Part shown: positions 27,989 to 38,777 of the stretch, in pieces
Layout: each line of letters opens with the position of its first letter
Position numbering within the stretch: position 1 is the stretch's first letter
Origin: Microbacterium sp. RU33B
GTDB taxonomy: Bacteria; Actinomycetota; Actinomycetes; Actinomycetales; Microbacteriaceae
DNA length: 64,000 nt
Reading direction: 5' to 3'
NCBI RefSeq assembly: GCF_900155915.1
Contig: NZ_FTPO01000001.1
Coordinates: forward strand, 1,918,318 to 1,982,317
The notes under the pieces: model-generated
Database searches by the model: none
Told to the model about the DNA's origin: nothing
What the model saw: the letters and a program-made list of their open reading frames with translations, nothing else
Made by a program: the position numbers and the translations under genes

Positions 27989-30118
27989 TCAGCGGATGCT
28001 GTTGTCGTGCGCGTGGCTGCTGCCGCCCGCGTGGGTCGGAGCCGGGATCGACTTCTGCATCTGCACGAGGAACTCGACGTTGGACTGCGTCTCCTTGAGC
28101 TTTCCGAGCACGACCTCGAGCGCCTGCTGCGGGTCGAGACCGGCGAGGGCGCGACGGAGCTTCCAGGTGATCTTGACCTCGTCGGCCGAGAGCAGCATCT
28201 CTTCACGACGCGTGCTCGAGGCGTTGATGTCGACGGCCGGGAAGATGCGCTTGTCGGCGAGCTGACGCGAGAGGCGCAGCTCGCTGTTGCCGGTGCCCTT
28301 GAACTCCTCGAAGATGACCTCGTCCATCTTGGAGCCGGTCTCCACGAGCGCGGTCGCGAGGATCGTCAGCGAGCCGCCGTTCTCGATGTTGCGCGCGGCG
28401 CCGAAGAATCGCTTGGGCGGGTACAGCGCCGATGCGTCGACGCCGCCCGTGAGGACGCGGCCCGACGTGGGGGCGGAGATGTTGTAGGCGCGGCCCAGAC
28501 GTGTGATCGAGTCGAGGAGCACGACGACGTCGCGACCCAGCTCGACGAGACGCTTGGCGCGCTCGATGGCGAGCTCGGCGACCGTGGTGTGGTCTTCGGC
28601 CGGACGGTCGAACGTCGAGGCGATGACCTCGCCCTTGACCGTGCGCTGCATGTCGGTGACCTCTTCGGGGCGCTCGTCGACGAGCACGACCATGAGGTGG
28701 ACCTCGGGGTTGTTGATCGCGATGGCGTTGGCGATCTGCTGCAGCACGATCGTCTTGCCGGCCTTGGGCGGCGCGACGATGAGGCCGCGCTGGCCCTTCC
28801 CGATCGGGGCGACGAGGTCGATGATGCGCTGCGTCAGCTTCTCGGGCGCCGTCTCGAGGCGCAGGCGCTCCTGCGGGTAGAGCGGCGTCAGCTTGCCGAA
28901 CTCGACACGGGTCGCGGCATCCTCGACGGACAGGCCGTTGACCGAATCGACCTTGACGAGCGCGTTGTACTTCTGACGGCTCGACTGCTCGCCTTCGCGC
29001 GGCTGCTTGATGGCGCCGACGACGGCGTCGCCCTTGCGGAGGTTGTACTTCTTGACCTGTCCGAGCGACACGTAGACGTCGCTCGTGCCGGGAAGGTATC
29101 CGGACGTGCGCACGAAGGCGTAGTTGTCGAGCACGTCGAGGATGCCGGCGATCGGGATCAGGACGTCGTCCTCGCCGATCTCGGTGTCGAACTCGTCGGC
29201 GGGGGCGCCGCCGGTCTGACCGCGGCGCTTGTTGCGCTGGCGGCCGCGACCCTGGCCCTGGCCCTGCTCGTCGTCCTGCTCCGCCGCCTGCGGGGCGCTC
29301 TGCGTGCGCGGGTTGCCCTGCGCCTGCTGGCCGCCGTTCTGCTGGCCGCCGTTCTGCTGGCCGCCGTTCTGCTGGCCGCCGTTCTGGGCCTGCTCGCCGT
29401 TGTTCTGCGCGGCCTGGCCGCGGTTGCGGCTGCGGCTGCGTGAGCGGCCGCGACCCCGCGACGTGGTCTCGCCCTCGGCGGTGGCATCGGATGCCTCGCC
29501 CTGCGCGTCGTCGGACTGCGCGGCGTCCGTCTGCTCGCCCTCGGCGGGCGTCTCGGCGGCGGTCTCGTCGGCGGGGGGAACCGGAGCATCCGTCGTCTCG
29601 GCGGGTGCCTCAGCGGCGCTCTCGGCGGGCTGGTCGGCGGCGGCGTCGGCGGGCTGCTCGGTGTTCTGGTCGGCGGCAGGAGCCTCGGCGGGAACGTCGG
29701 TGCTCTTGGCACGACGCGGCGCGCGCTTGCGGGGCGCCTTCACCGGCGGGGCCTCCACGGGTGCGGGGTCCTCTGCGGGGGCCTCGGCGGCGGCGGGGAC
29801 CTCGTCGATGGTCTCGGGTGCCACCTCGGCGCGCTCCTCGAGGGGCGCGGCTTCGGCGGACGCATCGACGGCGGCGGCCTCGGCGGGCTGCTCGGCGGCG
29901 TCGGACGCGGCATCCGGAGCCTGCTCCTCGGCGGGCTCTTCGGCCGCGACGGGTTCTTCGGCCGCGGCGTTCTCTTCGACCGCGACGGACTCGGAAGCCT
30001 CGGTGTCTTCGGTGGTGGCGACGTCGTCGCCGGTGGAGGTCGTGGCGCCTTCGAGAGGCGCGTCGGTGCGCTCCTCGGCGTCGTTGTCGACCGTGTGGAT
30101 CTCGGAGATGGACTCCAC
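27989..30118 (-). CDS. rho: Transcription termination factor Rho with long disordered N-terminus
   Basis: This 709-residue hexameric RNA helicase ends transcription. The conserved core begins near residue 315: RNA-binding [20 protein letters not shown], Walker [12 protein letters not shown], Walker [15 protein letters not shown] and [18 protein letters not shown]. The first 310 residues are low-complexity: Ala/Glu/Pro-rich, a basic RKRAPRRAK patch, an [10 protein letters not shown] patch, and four NGGQQ repeats. The usual N-terminal Rho helical domain is not recognisable. GTG at 30118 is chosen for AAGGGAG upstream; a GTG 42 bases earlier is possible. It lies between thrB and prfA as in related genomes. 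Confidence 0.96.
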   Translation of the reverse strand: MESISEIHTVDNDAEERTDAPLEGATTSTGDDVATTEDTEASESVAVEENAAAEEPVAAEEPAEEQAPDAASDAAEQPAEAAAVDASAEAAPLEERAEVAPETIDEVPAAAEAPAEDPAPVEAPPVKAPRKRAPRRAKSTDVPAEAPAADQNTEQPADAAADQPAESAAEAPAETTDAPVPPADETAAETPAEGEQTDAAQSDDAQGEASDATAEGETTSRGRGRSRSRSRNRGQAAQNNGEQAQNGGQQNGGQQNGGQQNGGQQAQGNPRTQSAPQAAEQDDEQGQGQGRGRQRNKRRGQTGGAPADEFDTEIGEDDVLIPIAGILDVLDNYAFVRTSGYLPGTSDVYVSLGQVKKYNLRKGDAVVGAIKQPREGEQSSRQKYNALVKVDSVNGLSVEDAATRVEFGKLTPLYPQERLRLETAPEKLTQRIIDLVAPIGKGQRGLIVAPPKAGKTIVLQQIANAIAINNPEVHLMVVLVDERPEEVTDMQRTVKGEVIASTFDRPAEDHTTVAELAIERAKRLVELGRDVVVLLDSITRLGRAYNISAPTSGRVLTGGVDASALYPPKRFFGAARNIENGGSLTILATALVETGSKMDEVIFEEFKGTGNSELRLSRQLADKRIFPAVDINASSTRREEMLLSADEVKITWKLRRALAGLDPQQALEVVLGKLKETQSNVEFLVQMQKSIPAPTHAGGSSHAHDNSIR
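29324..29383 (-). repeat. Four perfect 15-bp tandem repeats in rho
   Basis: The unit CTGCTGGCCGCCGTT (plus strand) is repeated four times without a mismatch. On the coding strand each unit encodes Asn-Gly-Gly-Gln-Gln. Repeat number may vary between strains by slippage. Confidence 0.9.
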
Positions 30119-30295
30119 GAGTACTCCCTTGTGAAACGGATTGGATGTGACGATCCGCACGCGGCTGAGCCGGGCAGGAGACTGCCCGAGCCCGAGGTTC
30201 GAGGCCGGGAGACCGACAGGTCTGCTCAGCTTCGGATGACGGGGGGCGTGTGCGGTGGTGTTCGCAGATTTGCGACGGAGGCCAGATTCACGTGG

Positions 30296-31234
30296 TTACG
30301 TGGAACCCTCCGCGTACTCCTTCACTGTACCACCCTTGAAGTCGACGGCGAGCATGAGCGGCTCCCAGTGGACGGTCGTGGCGCGCTCCGCGAGCTCGGC
30401 CGCCTCGAGGCGCTTGCCCGGTCCGTCGGCGAGGACGAGGACGCTCGGCCCCGCCCCCGACACGACCGCGGCGAAGCCCGCCGCACGGAGGGCGCGCACC
30501 AGCTTGTCGGTCTCGGGCATCGCCTGCGCGCGGTAGTCCTGGTGCAGCCTGTCGCCGGTCGCGGCGAGGAGCAGCTCGGGACTCTGCATCAGAGCAGCGA
30601 TCAGAAGCGCGGATCGCGACACGTTGAACACGGCGTCCTCGCGCGGAACCTGCAGCGGCTGGAGGCTCCGTGCGACGCTCGTCGACATGGTGAAGTCGGG
30701 CACGAACACCAGCGGCGAGACGCCGCGGTGCACGAGCAGCTTCTTGTGCTGCGGACCGTCCTCGTCCATCCACGCGATCGTCAGGCCGCCGAAGAGCGCC
30801 GGCGCGACGTTGTCGGGATGCCCCTCGAGCTCCGTCGCGAGGCGCAGGAGCGTCTCGGGGCCGAGCTCGACGTCGCCTTCGAGGAGCCCCTTGGCGGCGA
30901 GCAGGCCCGACACGACGGCCGCCCCGGACGAGCCGAGTCCCCGGCCGTGCGGGATGACGTTGCGGGCACGGAGGCGGAGCCCCGGCATCCGGCGCCCCAC
31001 CGCCTCGAACGCGTACGCGATCGAGCGGACGACGAGGTGCGAGGCGTCGCGGGGGACGTCGGCGGATCCTTCGCCCTCCAGTTCGATCTCGAGCCCCCCC
31101 TCGGGAAGTGCCGTGACGACGAGCTCGTCGTACACGCTCAGCGCGAGGCCGAGCGTGTCGAACCCCGGACCGAGGTTGGCGCTCGTGGCGGGGACGCGGA
31201 CGACGACCGTGCGCCCCACAGGGGCTGTGGTCAC
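30296..31234 (-). CDS. thrB: Homoserine kinase
   Basis: This 312-residue GHMP-family enzyme phosphorylates homoserine with ATP. It has [20 protein letters not shown] at the start, the phosphate loop [18 protein letters not shown], and a C-terminal [13 protein letters not shown]. The GTG start overlaps the thrC stop by 4 bases. hom, thrC and thrB form the homoserine-to-threonine branch in one transcript. An inverted repeat CACGTGGTTACGTG spans its stop codon. Confidence 0.96.
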   Translation of the reverse strand: MTTAPVGRTVVVRVPATSANLGPGFDTLGLALSVYDELVVTALPEGGLEIELEGEGSADVPRDASHLVVRSIAYAFEAVGRRMPGLRLRARNVIPHGRGLGSSGAAVVSGLLAAKGLLEGDVELGPETLLRLATELEGHPDNVAPALFGGLTIAWMDEDGPQHKKLLVHRGVSPLVFVPDFTMSTSVARSLQPLQVPREDAVFNVSRSALLIAALMQSPELLLAATGDRLHQDYRAQAMPETDKLVRALRAAGFAAVVSGAGPSVLVLADGPGKRLEAAELAERATTVHWEPLMLAVDFKGGTVKEYAEGST

Positions 31235-32319
31235 GCCTGGGCCCCCACGGGCTGCAGGTCCAGGACCGAGGCCACCTCGGAGGTGGTCGCGTCGACGACC
31301 GTGGGCTCGACCTGCGAGCCGTCGGCGTTGCGCAGGGCCCACTGCGGGTCCTTCAGGCCGTGACCCGTCACCGTCAGCACGACGCGGGCGCCGGCGGGCA
31401 CGAAGCCGGCCTCTGCGCGGTCGAGGAGCCCCGCGACGCTGATCGCCGAGGCGGGCTCGACGAAGATGCCGACCTCGCCCGAGAGGAGCTTCTGCGCCGC
31501 GAGGATGCGCTCGTCGTCGATCGCGCCGAACCACCCGTCGGTCGCGTCGCGCGCCTCGAGGGCGAGCTCCCACGATGCGGGGTTGCCGATGCGGATCGCC
31601 GACGCCACCGTCTCGGGGTTCTTCACGACCTCGCCGCGCACGAGGGGCGCCGAGCCCTCGGCCTGGAAGCCGAACATGCGGGGGACGCGCGTGGCGGCGC
31701 CGCGCTCGGCCTCTTCGCGGTAGCCGCGCGAGTACGCCGTGTAGTTGCCGGCGTTGCCGACCGGGATGAAGTGGAAGTCCGGCGCGTCGCCGAGCACCTC
31801 GACGACCTCGTAGGCGGCGGTCTTCTGCCCCTCGATGCGGTCGGGGTTGACCGAGTTCACGAGGTGCACCGGGTAGTGGTCGGCGAGCTCGCGCGCGATC
31901 TCGAGGCAGTCGTCGAAATTGCCGCGCACCTGGATGAGGCGCCCGTTGTGGGCGACGGCCTGGCTGAGCTTGCCCATCGCGATCTTGCCCTCGGGCACGA
32001 GCACCGCGGCGGTGATGCCGGCGTGGGCCGCGTAGGCGGCCGCCGAGGCAGATGTGTTGCCGGTCGACGCGCAGATGACGGCCTTCGCGCCGTGCTCGAC
32101 GGCGCGCGAGAGCGCCACCGTCATGCCGCGGTCCTTGAACGACCCCGTCGGGTTCATGCCCTCGAACTTGATCCACACGTCGGCGCCCGTGCGCTTCGAC
32201 AGCGCGGGGGCGGGGAGCAGCGGCGTGCCGCCCTCACCGAGCGTCACGACGGTCGATGCGTCGGTGACGCCCAGCCGGTCGGCGTATTCGCGGAGGACTC
32301 CGCGCCAAAGATGTGCCAT
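31231..32319 (-). CDS. thrC: Threonine synthase
   Basis: This 362-residue PLP enzyme converts O-phosphohomoserine to threonine. The PLP Lys is in [15 protein letters not shown], the nucleotide-like loop is [16 protein letters not shown], and the phosphate cup is [15 protein letters not shown]. Length matches the short class of threonine synthases. It lies two bases past the hom stop and overlaps thrB. A substrate-level link to Hom is expected. Confidence 0.96.
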   Translation of the reverse strand: MAHLWRGVLREYADRLGVTDASTVVTLGEGGTPLLPAPALSKRTGADVWIKFEGMNPTGSFKDRGMTVALSRAVEHGAKAVICASTGNTSASAAAYAAHAGITAAVLVPEGKIAMGKLSQAVAHNGRLIQVRGNFDDCLEIARELADHYPVHLVNSVNPDRIEGQKTAAYEVVEVLGDAPDFHFIPVGNAGNYTAYSRGYREEAERGAATRVPRMFGFQAEGSAPLVRGEVVKNPETVASAIRIGNPASWELALEARDATDGWFGAIDDERILAAQKLLSGEVGIFVEPASAISVAGLLDRAEAGFVPAGARVVLTVTGHGLKDPQWALRNADGSQVEPTVVDATTSEVASVLDLQPVGAQA

Positions 32320-32321
32320 TT

Positions 32322-33644
32322 TCAGTCTCCTTCCACCCGCAGGACCGAGACGACGCGTTCGACGACGCCGCTCGCGGCGAGCCGATCGACGGTCTCGCTC
32401 AGGTCCTGCTCACGTGCCTTGTGTGTTCCGATGACGAGGCGGGCGACGCCGCCCTCGCCGTTCGCCTCATGGACGACGGTCTGCTCGACGGTCGCGATCG
32501 AGACGCGGCCGTCGCTGAGGATGCCGGCGACCGTGGCGAGCACGCCCGGCTGGTCGTCGACCTCGAGCGTGATCTGGTACCGGGTCGTGACGCGGCCGAT
32601 CTCGACGATGGGCAGGTTCGCGCGCGTCGACTCACCGACGCCCACTCCCCCGGCGATGTGGCGGCGCGCCGCCGAGACGACGTCCCCGAGAACGGCCGAG
32701 GCCGTCTGCACGCCGCCCGCACCCGCGCCGTAGAACATGAGGTTGCCCGCAGCCTCGGCCTGCACGAAGACCGCGTTGTTCGCGCCGTGCACGCTCGCCA
32801 GCGGGTGCTCGCGGTTGATCAGGGCCGGATAGACGCGCACCGAGATGGCGTCGCGTCCGCGCGCGGACTCGCCCTCGAGCCGCTCGCACACGGCGAGGAG
32901 CTTGATCACGTAGCCGGCGTGGCGCGCGGCATCCATCATCGCCTTGTCGACCGACGTGATGCCCTCGCGGTGCACGGCCTCCAGCGGCACGGTGGTGTGG
33001 AACGCGAGGGATGCGAGGATCGCGGCCTTCTGCGCCGCGTCGTAGCCCTCGATGTCGGCGGTGGGGTCGGCTTCGGCGTAGCCGAGGCGCTGGGCATCGG
33101 CGAGCACGTCGTCGAAGTCGGCCCCCTCGGCGTCCATGCGGTCGAGGATGTAGTTGGTCGTGCCGTTGACGATCCCCATGATGCGCTGCACCCGGTCGCC
33201 GGCGAGCGAGTCGCGCAGCGGACGGATGATCGGGATCGCCCCGGCGGCGGCGGCCTCGTAGTAGACGGAGGCGCCGACCTGGTCGGCGGCGTCGAAGATC
33301 TCGGGGCCGTGGGTGGCCAGGAGGGCCTTGTTTGCCGTCACGACGTCGGCGCCCGAGTTGATGGCCTGCAGGATGTGCGTGCGCGCCGGCTCGATGCCGC
33401 CCATGAGCTCGATGACGATGTCGGCGCCGATGATGAGCGGGTCGGCGTCCGTCGTGAGCAGTTCGCGGGGCAGGTCGACCTCGCGGGGCGCGTCGACGTC
33501 GCGCACGGCGATGCCGACGAGTTCGAGGTGGGCCCCTGCACGGTCGGCCAGTTCGTCACCGTGCTTGCGGAGCAGATCGGCGACCTGCGATCCCACGGCG
33601 CCGGCGCCGAGCAGCGCGACGCGCAGGCGGCGGTAGTCGGTCAT
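32322..33644 (-). CDS. hom: Homoserine dehydrogenase with ACT domain
   Basis: This 440-residue enzyme reduces aspartate semialdehyde to homoserine with NAD(P)H. The Rossmann motif [16 protein letters not shown] opens the protein. The catalytic region has [12 protein letters not shown], the [14 protein letters not shown] loop and [26 protein letters not shown]-terminal ACT domain (about 355-435; [18 protein letters not shown]) is the usual threonine feedback site. The ATG overlaps the lysA stop by 4 bases. Confidence 0.96.
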   Translation of the reverse strand: MTDYRRLRVALLGAGAVGSQVADLLRKHGDELADRAGAHLELVGIAVRDVDAPREVDLPRELLTTDADPLIIGADIVIELMGGIEPARTHILQAINSGADVVTANKALLATHGPEIFDAADQVGASVYYEAAAAGAIPIIRPLRDSLAGDRVQRIMGIVNGTTNYILDRMDAEGADFDDVLADAQRLGYAEADPTADIEGYDAAQKAAILASLAFHTTVPLEAVHREGITSVDKAMMDAARHAGYVIKLLAVCERLEGESARGRDAISVRVYPALINREHPLASVHGANNAVFVQAEAAGNLMFYGAGAGGVQTASAVLGDVVSAARRHIAGGVGVGESTRANLPIVEIGRVTTRYQITLEVDDQPGVLATVAGILSDGRVSIATVEQTVVHEANGEGGVARLVIGTHKAREQDLSETVDRLAASGVVERVVSVLRVEGD

Positions 33645-35056
33645 GCGTTTCCTTCCGAGTCGGCCTCGACGCCCGCGTCGCGGGAGAGGAGGTCGCTGAT
33701 CGTTTCGCCGCGCACGATGACGCGGGCCGTCCCTCCGCGCACCGCGACGACCGGCGGGCGGGGCACCCAGTTGTAGTTGCTCGCGAGCGAGAAGCAGTAG
33801 GCCCCTGTCGCCGGCACGGCGAGGAGGTCGCCGGGGGCGACATCCCCCGGCAGGTACTCGGCGTCGACGACGATGTCGCCGGACTCGCAGTGCAGGCCGA
33901 CGACGCGGGCCAGAGCAGGCTCCGCATCCGACGTGCGCGAGGCGAGGCGCGCGGAGTACTGCGCGCCGTAGAGCGCCGGGCGGGCGTTGTCGCTCATGCC
34001 GCCGTCGACGCTGACGTAGAGGCGGGTGAGGTCGTGGTCGAGGTGCACCGACTTCGTCGTGCCGACTTCGTACAGCGTGATGCCCGCCGGGCCGACGATC
34101 GCGCGGCCGGGCTCGAAGGCGAGGTTCGGCATGGGGATGCCGCGCACGTCGCACTCCTGTGCGACGGCGTCGGCGATGCCCTGCGCGAGCTCCTCGATCG
34201 GGGTCGGGTCGTCGACCGACGTGTAGGCGATGCCGAAGCCGCCCCCGAGGTTCAGGACCGGGATCTCGCCGCCTGCGAGGAGGTCGGCGTGCAGCTCGAC
34301 GACGCGCGCCGCCGACTCGCGGAAGCCCGCCGTTCCGAAGATCTGCGAGCCGATGTGGCAGTGCAGGCCCACGAAGTCGAGCCCGTCGAGCTCGCGGATG
34401 CGCGCGACGGCGGCCGGGGCGTCTTCGAGCGTGAAGCCGAACTTCTGGTCTTCGTGCGCCGTCGCCAGGAAGTCGTGCGTCTCGGCGTGGACTCCGCTGT
34501 TCACCCGCAGCAGCACGGCCTGCGTGGCATCGAGCCGTTCCACGATCGCGGAGAGCCGTTCGAGCTCGATCCAGCTGTCGATCACGATCGAGCCGATGCC
34601 CGCCGAGACCGCCTGCTCGAGCTCGCGGACGCTCTTGTTGTTGCCGTGGAATCCCAGCCGCGCGGGATCTGCTCCCGCCGCGAGCGCGACGGCCAGCTCC
34701 CCGCTCGTGCACACGTCGACGGCGAGGCCCTCGTCCATCACCCAGCGCACGACCTCTGTCGCCAGGAAGGCCTTGCCGGCGTAGTAGACGCGGGCGGCGA
34801 CGCCGTGCGACGCCGCGGCCGCGCGGAAGGCCGCGAGCGTGCGGGCGGCGCGTGCGCGCACCTCGTCCTCGTCGAGGACGTACAGCGGAGTTCCGAATCC
34901 CTCGCGCAGCGCCGTGGCGGCGACACCGCCGACTTCGAGGACGCCGTGCTCGTCGCGCACCGCGCTCACGGGCCAGACGGCCTCGGCGAGAGCGTTCGCA
35001 TCGTCGGGCCGGACGAGCCACGACGGGACGGTGCTGCTGTGCGGGGCGGCGGACAC
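33641..35056 (-). CDS. lysA: Diaminopimelate decarboxylase
   Basis: This 471-residue fold-III PLP enzyme makes lysine from meso-diaminopimelate. The PLP Lys is in ARVYYAGKAFLATEV; HCHIGSQIFG, GGGFGIAYTSVDDP and the C-terminal CESGDIVVDAEYLPG, with the catalytic Cys, are present. The start is uncertain: GTG at 35056 gives VSAAPHSSTVPSWLVRPDD, which matches usual N-termini, while the frame runs open to a GTG at 35161. No good ribosome site supports either. It is the first gene of the lysA, hom, thrC, thrB run. Confidence 0.94.
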   Translation of the reverse strand: MSAAPHSSTVPSWLVRPDDANALAEAVWPVSAVRDEHGVLEVGGVAATALREGFGTPLYVLDEDEVRARAARTLAAFRAAAASHGVAARVYYAGKAFLATEVVRWVMDEGLAVDVCTSGELAVALAAGADPARLGFHGNNKSVRELEQAVSAGIGSIVIDSWIELERLSAIVERLDATQAVLLRVNSGVHAETHDFLATAHEDQKFGFTLEDAPAAVARIRELDGLDFVGLHCHIGSQIFGTAGFRESAARVVELHADLLAGGEIPVLNLGGGFGIAYTSVDDPTPIEELAQGIADAVAQECDVRGIPMPNLAFEPGRAIVGPAGITLYEVGTTKSVHLDHDLTRLYVSVDGGMSDNARPALYGAQYSARLASRTSDAEPALARVVGLHCESGDIVVDAEYLPGDVAPGDLLAVPATGAYCFSLASNYNWVPRPPVVAVRGGTARVIVRGETISDLLSRDAGVEADSEGNA

Positions 35057-35224
35057 GGGTGGAACCAATCGGTGGGATGCTTCGGTGCCCTGTCGGGCTG
35101 CCCCCGGCACTCCATCGGATGAGGGAGTCGCGGCGACGGATGCCGCGGCCGGTCGACTCACACGCCGGGCAGTGGGCCAAGTCTAGGGCACTCGGCATCC
35201 CCGCCCCGGAATGCGCGCGTCACA

Positions 35225-36058
35225 CTATGTCGACGCGCACGTGCCGTTCTGCTGCAAGGCGGGGTCGCTCGCGATCCGCCCGTCGATGTCGAGTCCCGCG
35301 ACGAGCGCGTCACCCTCGACGGTCGCCGAGGTCAGCGTGATCCCGGCCGGGATGTACTGCGCGATGCACACCGACCAGTCGCGCAGGACGGCATTGGAGA
35401 GGATGCCGAACTGTCGCTTGAGCTCGTCGGAGGTGACGTCTGCGCCGGCGAGCTGGAGCGACGCGGGGGTCAGGACGAGCGATCCCTCTTCGGATGCGCT
35501 CGGAGTGAGGCTCACCCCGATGGGGAACGTGGCACCGAAGATCGTCAGCTCGATCGACATCGTCACGTCGGGCTCGTCCAGGCCGAGCGACTCCGCCGGG
35601 AATCCCTCGACGGTCGCCATCAGCCCGCGCAGCTCCGCCTCGTCGAGGGTGACGGTGGCGGATGCCGCATCCGCCTCCACACCGTCGCGGAAGCCGATGC
35701 CCTGCGCCGAGACGGCGATGTCGCCCACGAGGGAGCCGAAGGCGACGTCGTCGGAGGCGATCGCGATCTCGTCGAACCGCCCGCCGATCAGCTGGGGGAT
35801 GACGGCGCCGTCGATGTCGACCTGCACGACCTGGTCGCTCGGGAGGGCGAGCTGGGTCACGACCTGATCGCGGATCGTCTTCTCCACGATCCCGCGGGCG
35901 ATCCACTCCCCCAGGAACCACGCGCCCACCGCGAGCGCCACGACGACGACGGCCGCGACGATCCACGGCCACGGGCTCCGCCGCCGGGGCTCCGCCGCCG
36001 ACTCGGTGAGCATCCAGTCCGGCAGCGGCGTCGTCGGCTGCGTGTCGCCCGCGCTCAT
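35225..36058 (-). CDS. DUF2993 (LmeA-type) lipid-binding membrane protein
   Basis: This 277-residue protein has a short cytoplasmic part, one membrane helix (about 30-52) and an extracellular DUF2993 domain with VQVDIDGAVIPQLIGGRFDEIAI and LTSATVEGDALVAGLDI. LmeA of mycobacteria, of the same family, binds phospholipids and affects lipomannan elongation in the envelope. Its ATG lies 4 bases after the argS stop, so it is in the argS transcript. Its role here is inferred only from the family. Confidence 0.85.
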   Translation of the reverse strand: MSAGDTQPTTPLPDWMLTESAAEPRRRSPWPWIVAAVVVVALAVGAWFLGEWIARGIVEKTIRDQVVTQLALPSDQVVQVDIDGAVIPQLIGGRFDEIAIASDDVAFGSLVGDIAVSAQGIGFRDGVEADAASATVTLDEAELRGLMATVEGFPAESLGLDEPDVTMSIELTIFGATFPIGVSLTPSASEEGSLVLTPASLQLAGADVTSDELKRQFGILSNAVLRDWSVCIAQYIPAGITLTSATVEGDALVAGLDIDGRIASDPALQQNGTCAST

Positions 36059-36062
36059 GCGC

Positions 36063-37727
36063 CTACATCCGCTCCGGCGCGGAGACGCCGAGGAGTCCGA
36101 GGCCGTTGCGCAGCACCTGTCCCGTGGCGGTGTTGAGCCACAGCCGCGTGCGATGCAGCGCCTCGACGGGCTCGTCGCCGAGCGGGATCACCCGGCAGTT
36201 GTCGTACCAGCGGTGGTAGAGCCCGGCGAGCTCCTCGAGGTAGCGGGCGACGCGGTGCGGCTCGCGCACCTCGGCGGCGTGCGCCACGATCCGCGGGAAC
36301 TCCTGGAGCGCGCCCAGCAGAGCGGACTCGGTCTCGTGCACGAGCAGCTCGGGGGCGAACTCCGAACGGTCGACTCCGGACGCCGCGGCGTTGCGCCCCA
36401 CGTTGTGGGTGCGCGCGTGGGCGTACTGCACGTAGAAGACCGGGTTGTCGTTCGTGCGCTTTTGCAGCACGTCGAGGTCGACGTCGAGGTTGGAGTCGGT
36501 CGAGCTGCGGACGAGGGCGTAGCGCGCGGCATCCACTCCGACGATCTCGACGAGGTCTTCCAGGGTCACGACCGTGCCCGCGCGCTTGGACATGCGCACC
36601 GGCTGCCCGTCCTTGACGAGGTTGACCATCTGGCCGATGAGGATCTGCAGATTGACGCCCGGCTCGTCGCCGAACGCCGCCGTCATCGCCATCAGTCGCC
36701 GCACGTAGCCGTGGTGATCCGCCCCCAGCATGATGATGCAGCGGTTGAACCCGCGCTCGCGCTTGTCGAGGTAGTAGGCGAGGTCGCCCGAGATGTAGGC
36801 GGCTTCGCCGTCGGATTTGATGACGACGCGGTCCTTGTCGTCGCCGAACTCGGTGGTGCGCAGCCAGGTCGCGCCGTCGGCCTCGAAGATGTGGCCGAGT
36901 TCGCGCAGGCGCGCGACGGCGTGGTCCACGGCGCCGGAGTCGTGCAGGTGGTTCTCGTGGAAGTACACGTCGAAGTCGACGCCGAACTCGTGGAGGCTCG
37001 CCTTGATCTCCTCGAACATGAAGTTCACGCCCAGCTCGCGGAAGGCCTCCTGCTGTGCCGCAGGATCGAGCGCGTCGATGTCGCCGTCGTAGGCGAGAGC
37101 GACCCGGCGGGCGATGTCGACGATGTAGCCGCCGCCGTAGCCGTCTTCGGGGGTCGGGTCGCCCCGGTGGGCGGCCACGAGGCTACGGGCGAAGCGGTCG
37201 ATCTGCGCACCGTGGTCGTTGAAGTAGTACTCCTTCGTGACCGATGCGCCCTGCGAGACGAAGATCCGCGCCAGCGAGTCGCCGACGGCCGCCCAGCGGG
37301 TGCCGCCGAGATGGATCGGTCCGGTGGGGTTCGCGGAGACGAACTCGAGATTGATGACCTCGTCCGCCCGGGCGGTGCCGGTGCCGAACGCGGCACCGGC
37401 GTCCACGATCTGCTTCGCCAGGGCACCGGCGGCGGCCGCGTCGAGGCGGATGTTGATGAACCCGGGGCCTGCCACCTCGACGCTCGCGACACCAGGAGTG
37501 GCGGCGAGCTGGGTGGCGATCTCGCCCGCGAGCTCGCGCGGGTTCGTGCCGAGGTTCTTGGCGAGCTTCATGGCGGCGTTGGAGGCCCAGTCGCCGTGAT
37601 CGCGGTTCTTGGGGCGCTCCAGCGGGAAGTCGGCGGCGCTCAGCCCTTCGGACGCGCCGGGTCGACGCGCCTCGGCGAGCGGGGCGATGACGGCGAGCAG
37701 GGCTTCAGCGAGGGCATCCGGGTTCAT
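36063..37727 (-). CDS. argS: Arginyl-tRNA synthetase
   Basis: This 554-residue class I synthetase charges tRNA-Arg. The N-terminal Add-1 domain is followed by the HIGH-like motif [18 protein letters not shown] near residue 130, and MSKRAG in the KMSKS position near 385. The C-terminal DALR anticodon-binding domain ends [17 protein letters not shown]. It matches Rv1292 at the edge of the conserved block. It starts ATG. Confidence 0.97.
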   Translation of the reverse strand: MNPDALAEALLAVIAPLAEARRPGASEGLSAADFPLERPKNRDHGDWASNAAMKLAKNLGTNPRELAGEIATQLAATPGVASVEVAGPGFINIRLDAAAAGALAKQIVDAGAAFGTGTARADEVINLEFVSANPTGPIHLGGTRWAAVGDSLARIFVSQGASVTKEYYFNDHGAQIDRFARSLVAAHRGDPTPEDGYGGGYIVDIARRVALAYDGDIDALDPAAQQEAFRELGVNFMFEEIKASLHEFGVDFDVYFHENHLHDSGAVDHAVARLRELGHIFEADGATWLRTTEFGDDKDRVVIKSDGEAAYISGDLAYYLDKRERGFNRCIIMLGADHHGYVRRLMAMTAAFGDEPGVNLQILIGQMVNLVKDGQPVRMSKRAGTVVTLEDLVEIVGVDAARYALVRSSTDSNLDVDLDVLQKRTNDNPVFYVQYAHARTHNVGRNAAASGVDRSEFAPELLVHETESALLGALQEFPRIVAHAAEVREPHRVARYLEELAGLYHRWYDNCRVIPLGDEPVEALHRTRLWLNTATGQVLRNGLGLLGVSAPERM

Positions 37728-37799
37728 GGCCCGTCAAGTCTACGGGCGCGCATCCGCGCATTCCGTGCGAGCCCCTCGGTCGCGGAGCTCGTGAAGGGG

Positions 37800-38639
37800 T
37801 CAGGCGATCTGGACGAGCTCGAACGAGTCGTCGGCAGCGGGATCGTCGAACAGCGACGTCTCGAAGCCCTCGTCGGCGGTGGAGTCGGGGATGACGGCCG
37901 CATCGACGTGCATGCGCTGCAGGCCGACGTAGCCGCCGTGGTAGCTGAGGAACGCGCAGTCGGCGGCGTCGCGGCCCGTCGCGATGCGCACGAGGGAGCG
38001 GCGGTTGGAGAGGCGGGTGGCGTCGATGACGTACCAGCTGCCGTCGAAGTACGCCTCGGCGACGGCGTGGAAGTCCATGGGGCGCAGGCCCGGGGCGAAG
38101 CAGGCCGCGTAGCGGGCGGGCATGTCCATCGCCCGCAGCAGCGCGATCACGACGTGCGCGTAGTCGCGGCAGACGCCCTGGCCCGTCATGAGGGTCGTGA
38201 CGGCGCTGTCGGTGCCGTGGCTGAGGCCGGGCGTGTAGGTCGTGCTCGAGGCGACGAAGTCCGACACGGCGGCGATGAGCTCGTAGCCGTGCAGGCCCTT
38301 GAACTGACGACGCGCCTGCGGGAAGACCTCGTCGGACTGGCTGTAGCGGCTCGGACGCAGATAGGTGATGGCCTCGAGGTCGCTCGTGCGGCTGAGGGAT
38401 GTCTGGCCCTCGACCGTCGCCTCGTACCGCACGTGCAGGAGACCCGCCTCGCCCTGGAGACGGTGCAGGCGGCTGCCGGACTGGTCGACGATCTCGGTCG
38501 GGGTGTAGACCCGCTCGCCCTGCGTGAACGTCAGCTCCTCGCTCACGACCGGCACGTGCTGGGCCGCCGTGATCTGGAAGATGAGGTCGATCGACGCCCC
38601 CAGTTCGAGGTCGAGTTCGGCGGTCACGAGGCGTTGCAC
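37800..38639 (-). CDS. Transglutaminase-like cysteine protease-fold protein
   Basis: This 279-residue protein has an N-terminal beta domain (about 1-130) and a transglutaminase-like core. The catalytic triad is Cys in GQGVCRDYAH, His in DFHAVAEAYF and Asp in YVIDATRLS. Such proteins, often DUF-linked in actinobacteria, act as peptidases or cross-linkers, and the substrate is unknown. It starts GTG with GAGGA upstream. It stands alone, divergent from the SGNH hydrolase. Confidence 0.85.
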   Translation of the reverse strand: MQRLVTAELDLELGASIDLIFQITAAQHVPVVSEELTFTQGERVYTPTEIVDQSGSRLHRLQGEAGLLHVRYEATVEGQTSLSRTSDLEAITYLRPSRYSQSDEVFPQARRQFKGLHGYELIAAVSDFVASSTTYTPGLSHGTDSAVTTLMTGQGVCRDYAHVVIALLRAMDMPARYAACFAPGLRPMDFHAVAEAYFDGSWYVIDATRLSNRRSLVRIATGRDAADCAFLSYHGGYVGLQRMHVDAAVIPDSTADEGFETSLFDDPAADDSFELVQIA

Positions 38640-38777
38640 CGAAGTATCCTCGCACGCCGGACGCCGTGCTCGGAACGGCCTGTCGACAACCGTGAGAAAG
38701 CGGGCCGGAACGGGCCCGCGACCTGTCCGGAACCGCAGGATGACGGCATCCGGACCGACGTGATCTACCCTCTATCC

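Noticed and set aside
29324..29383. Short tandem repeats as a CRISPR array
   Set aside because: They are 15-bp units with no spacers, inside a coding frame.
30160..30295. tRNA-like GGTTCGA string upstream of rho
   Set aside because: No acceptor stem or anticodon arm could be built around it.
36006..38777. Open frame that would extend the SGNH hydrolase far upstream
   Set aside because: It runs antisense through argS and the transglutaminase gene; the hydrolase signal peptide begins at 38778.
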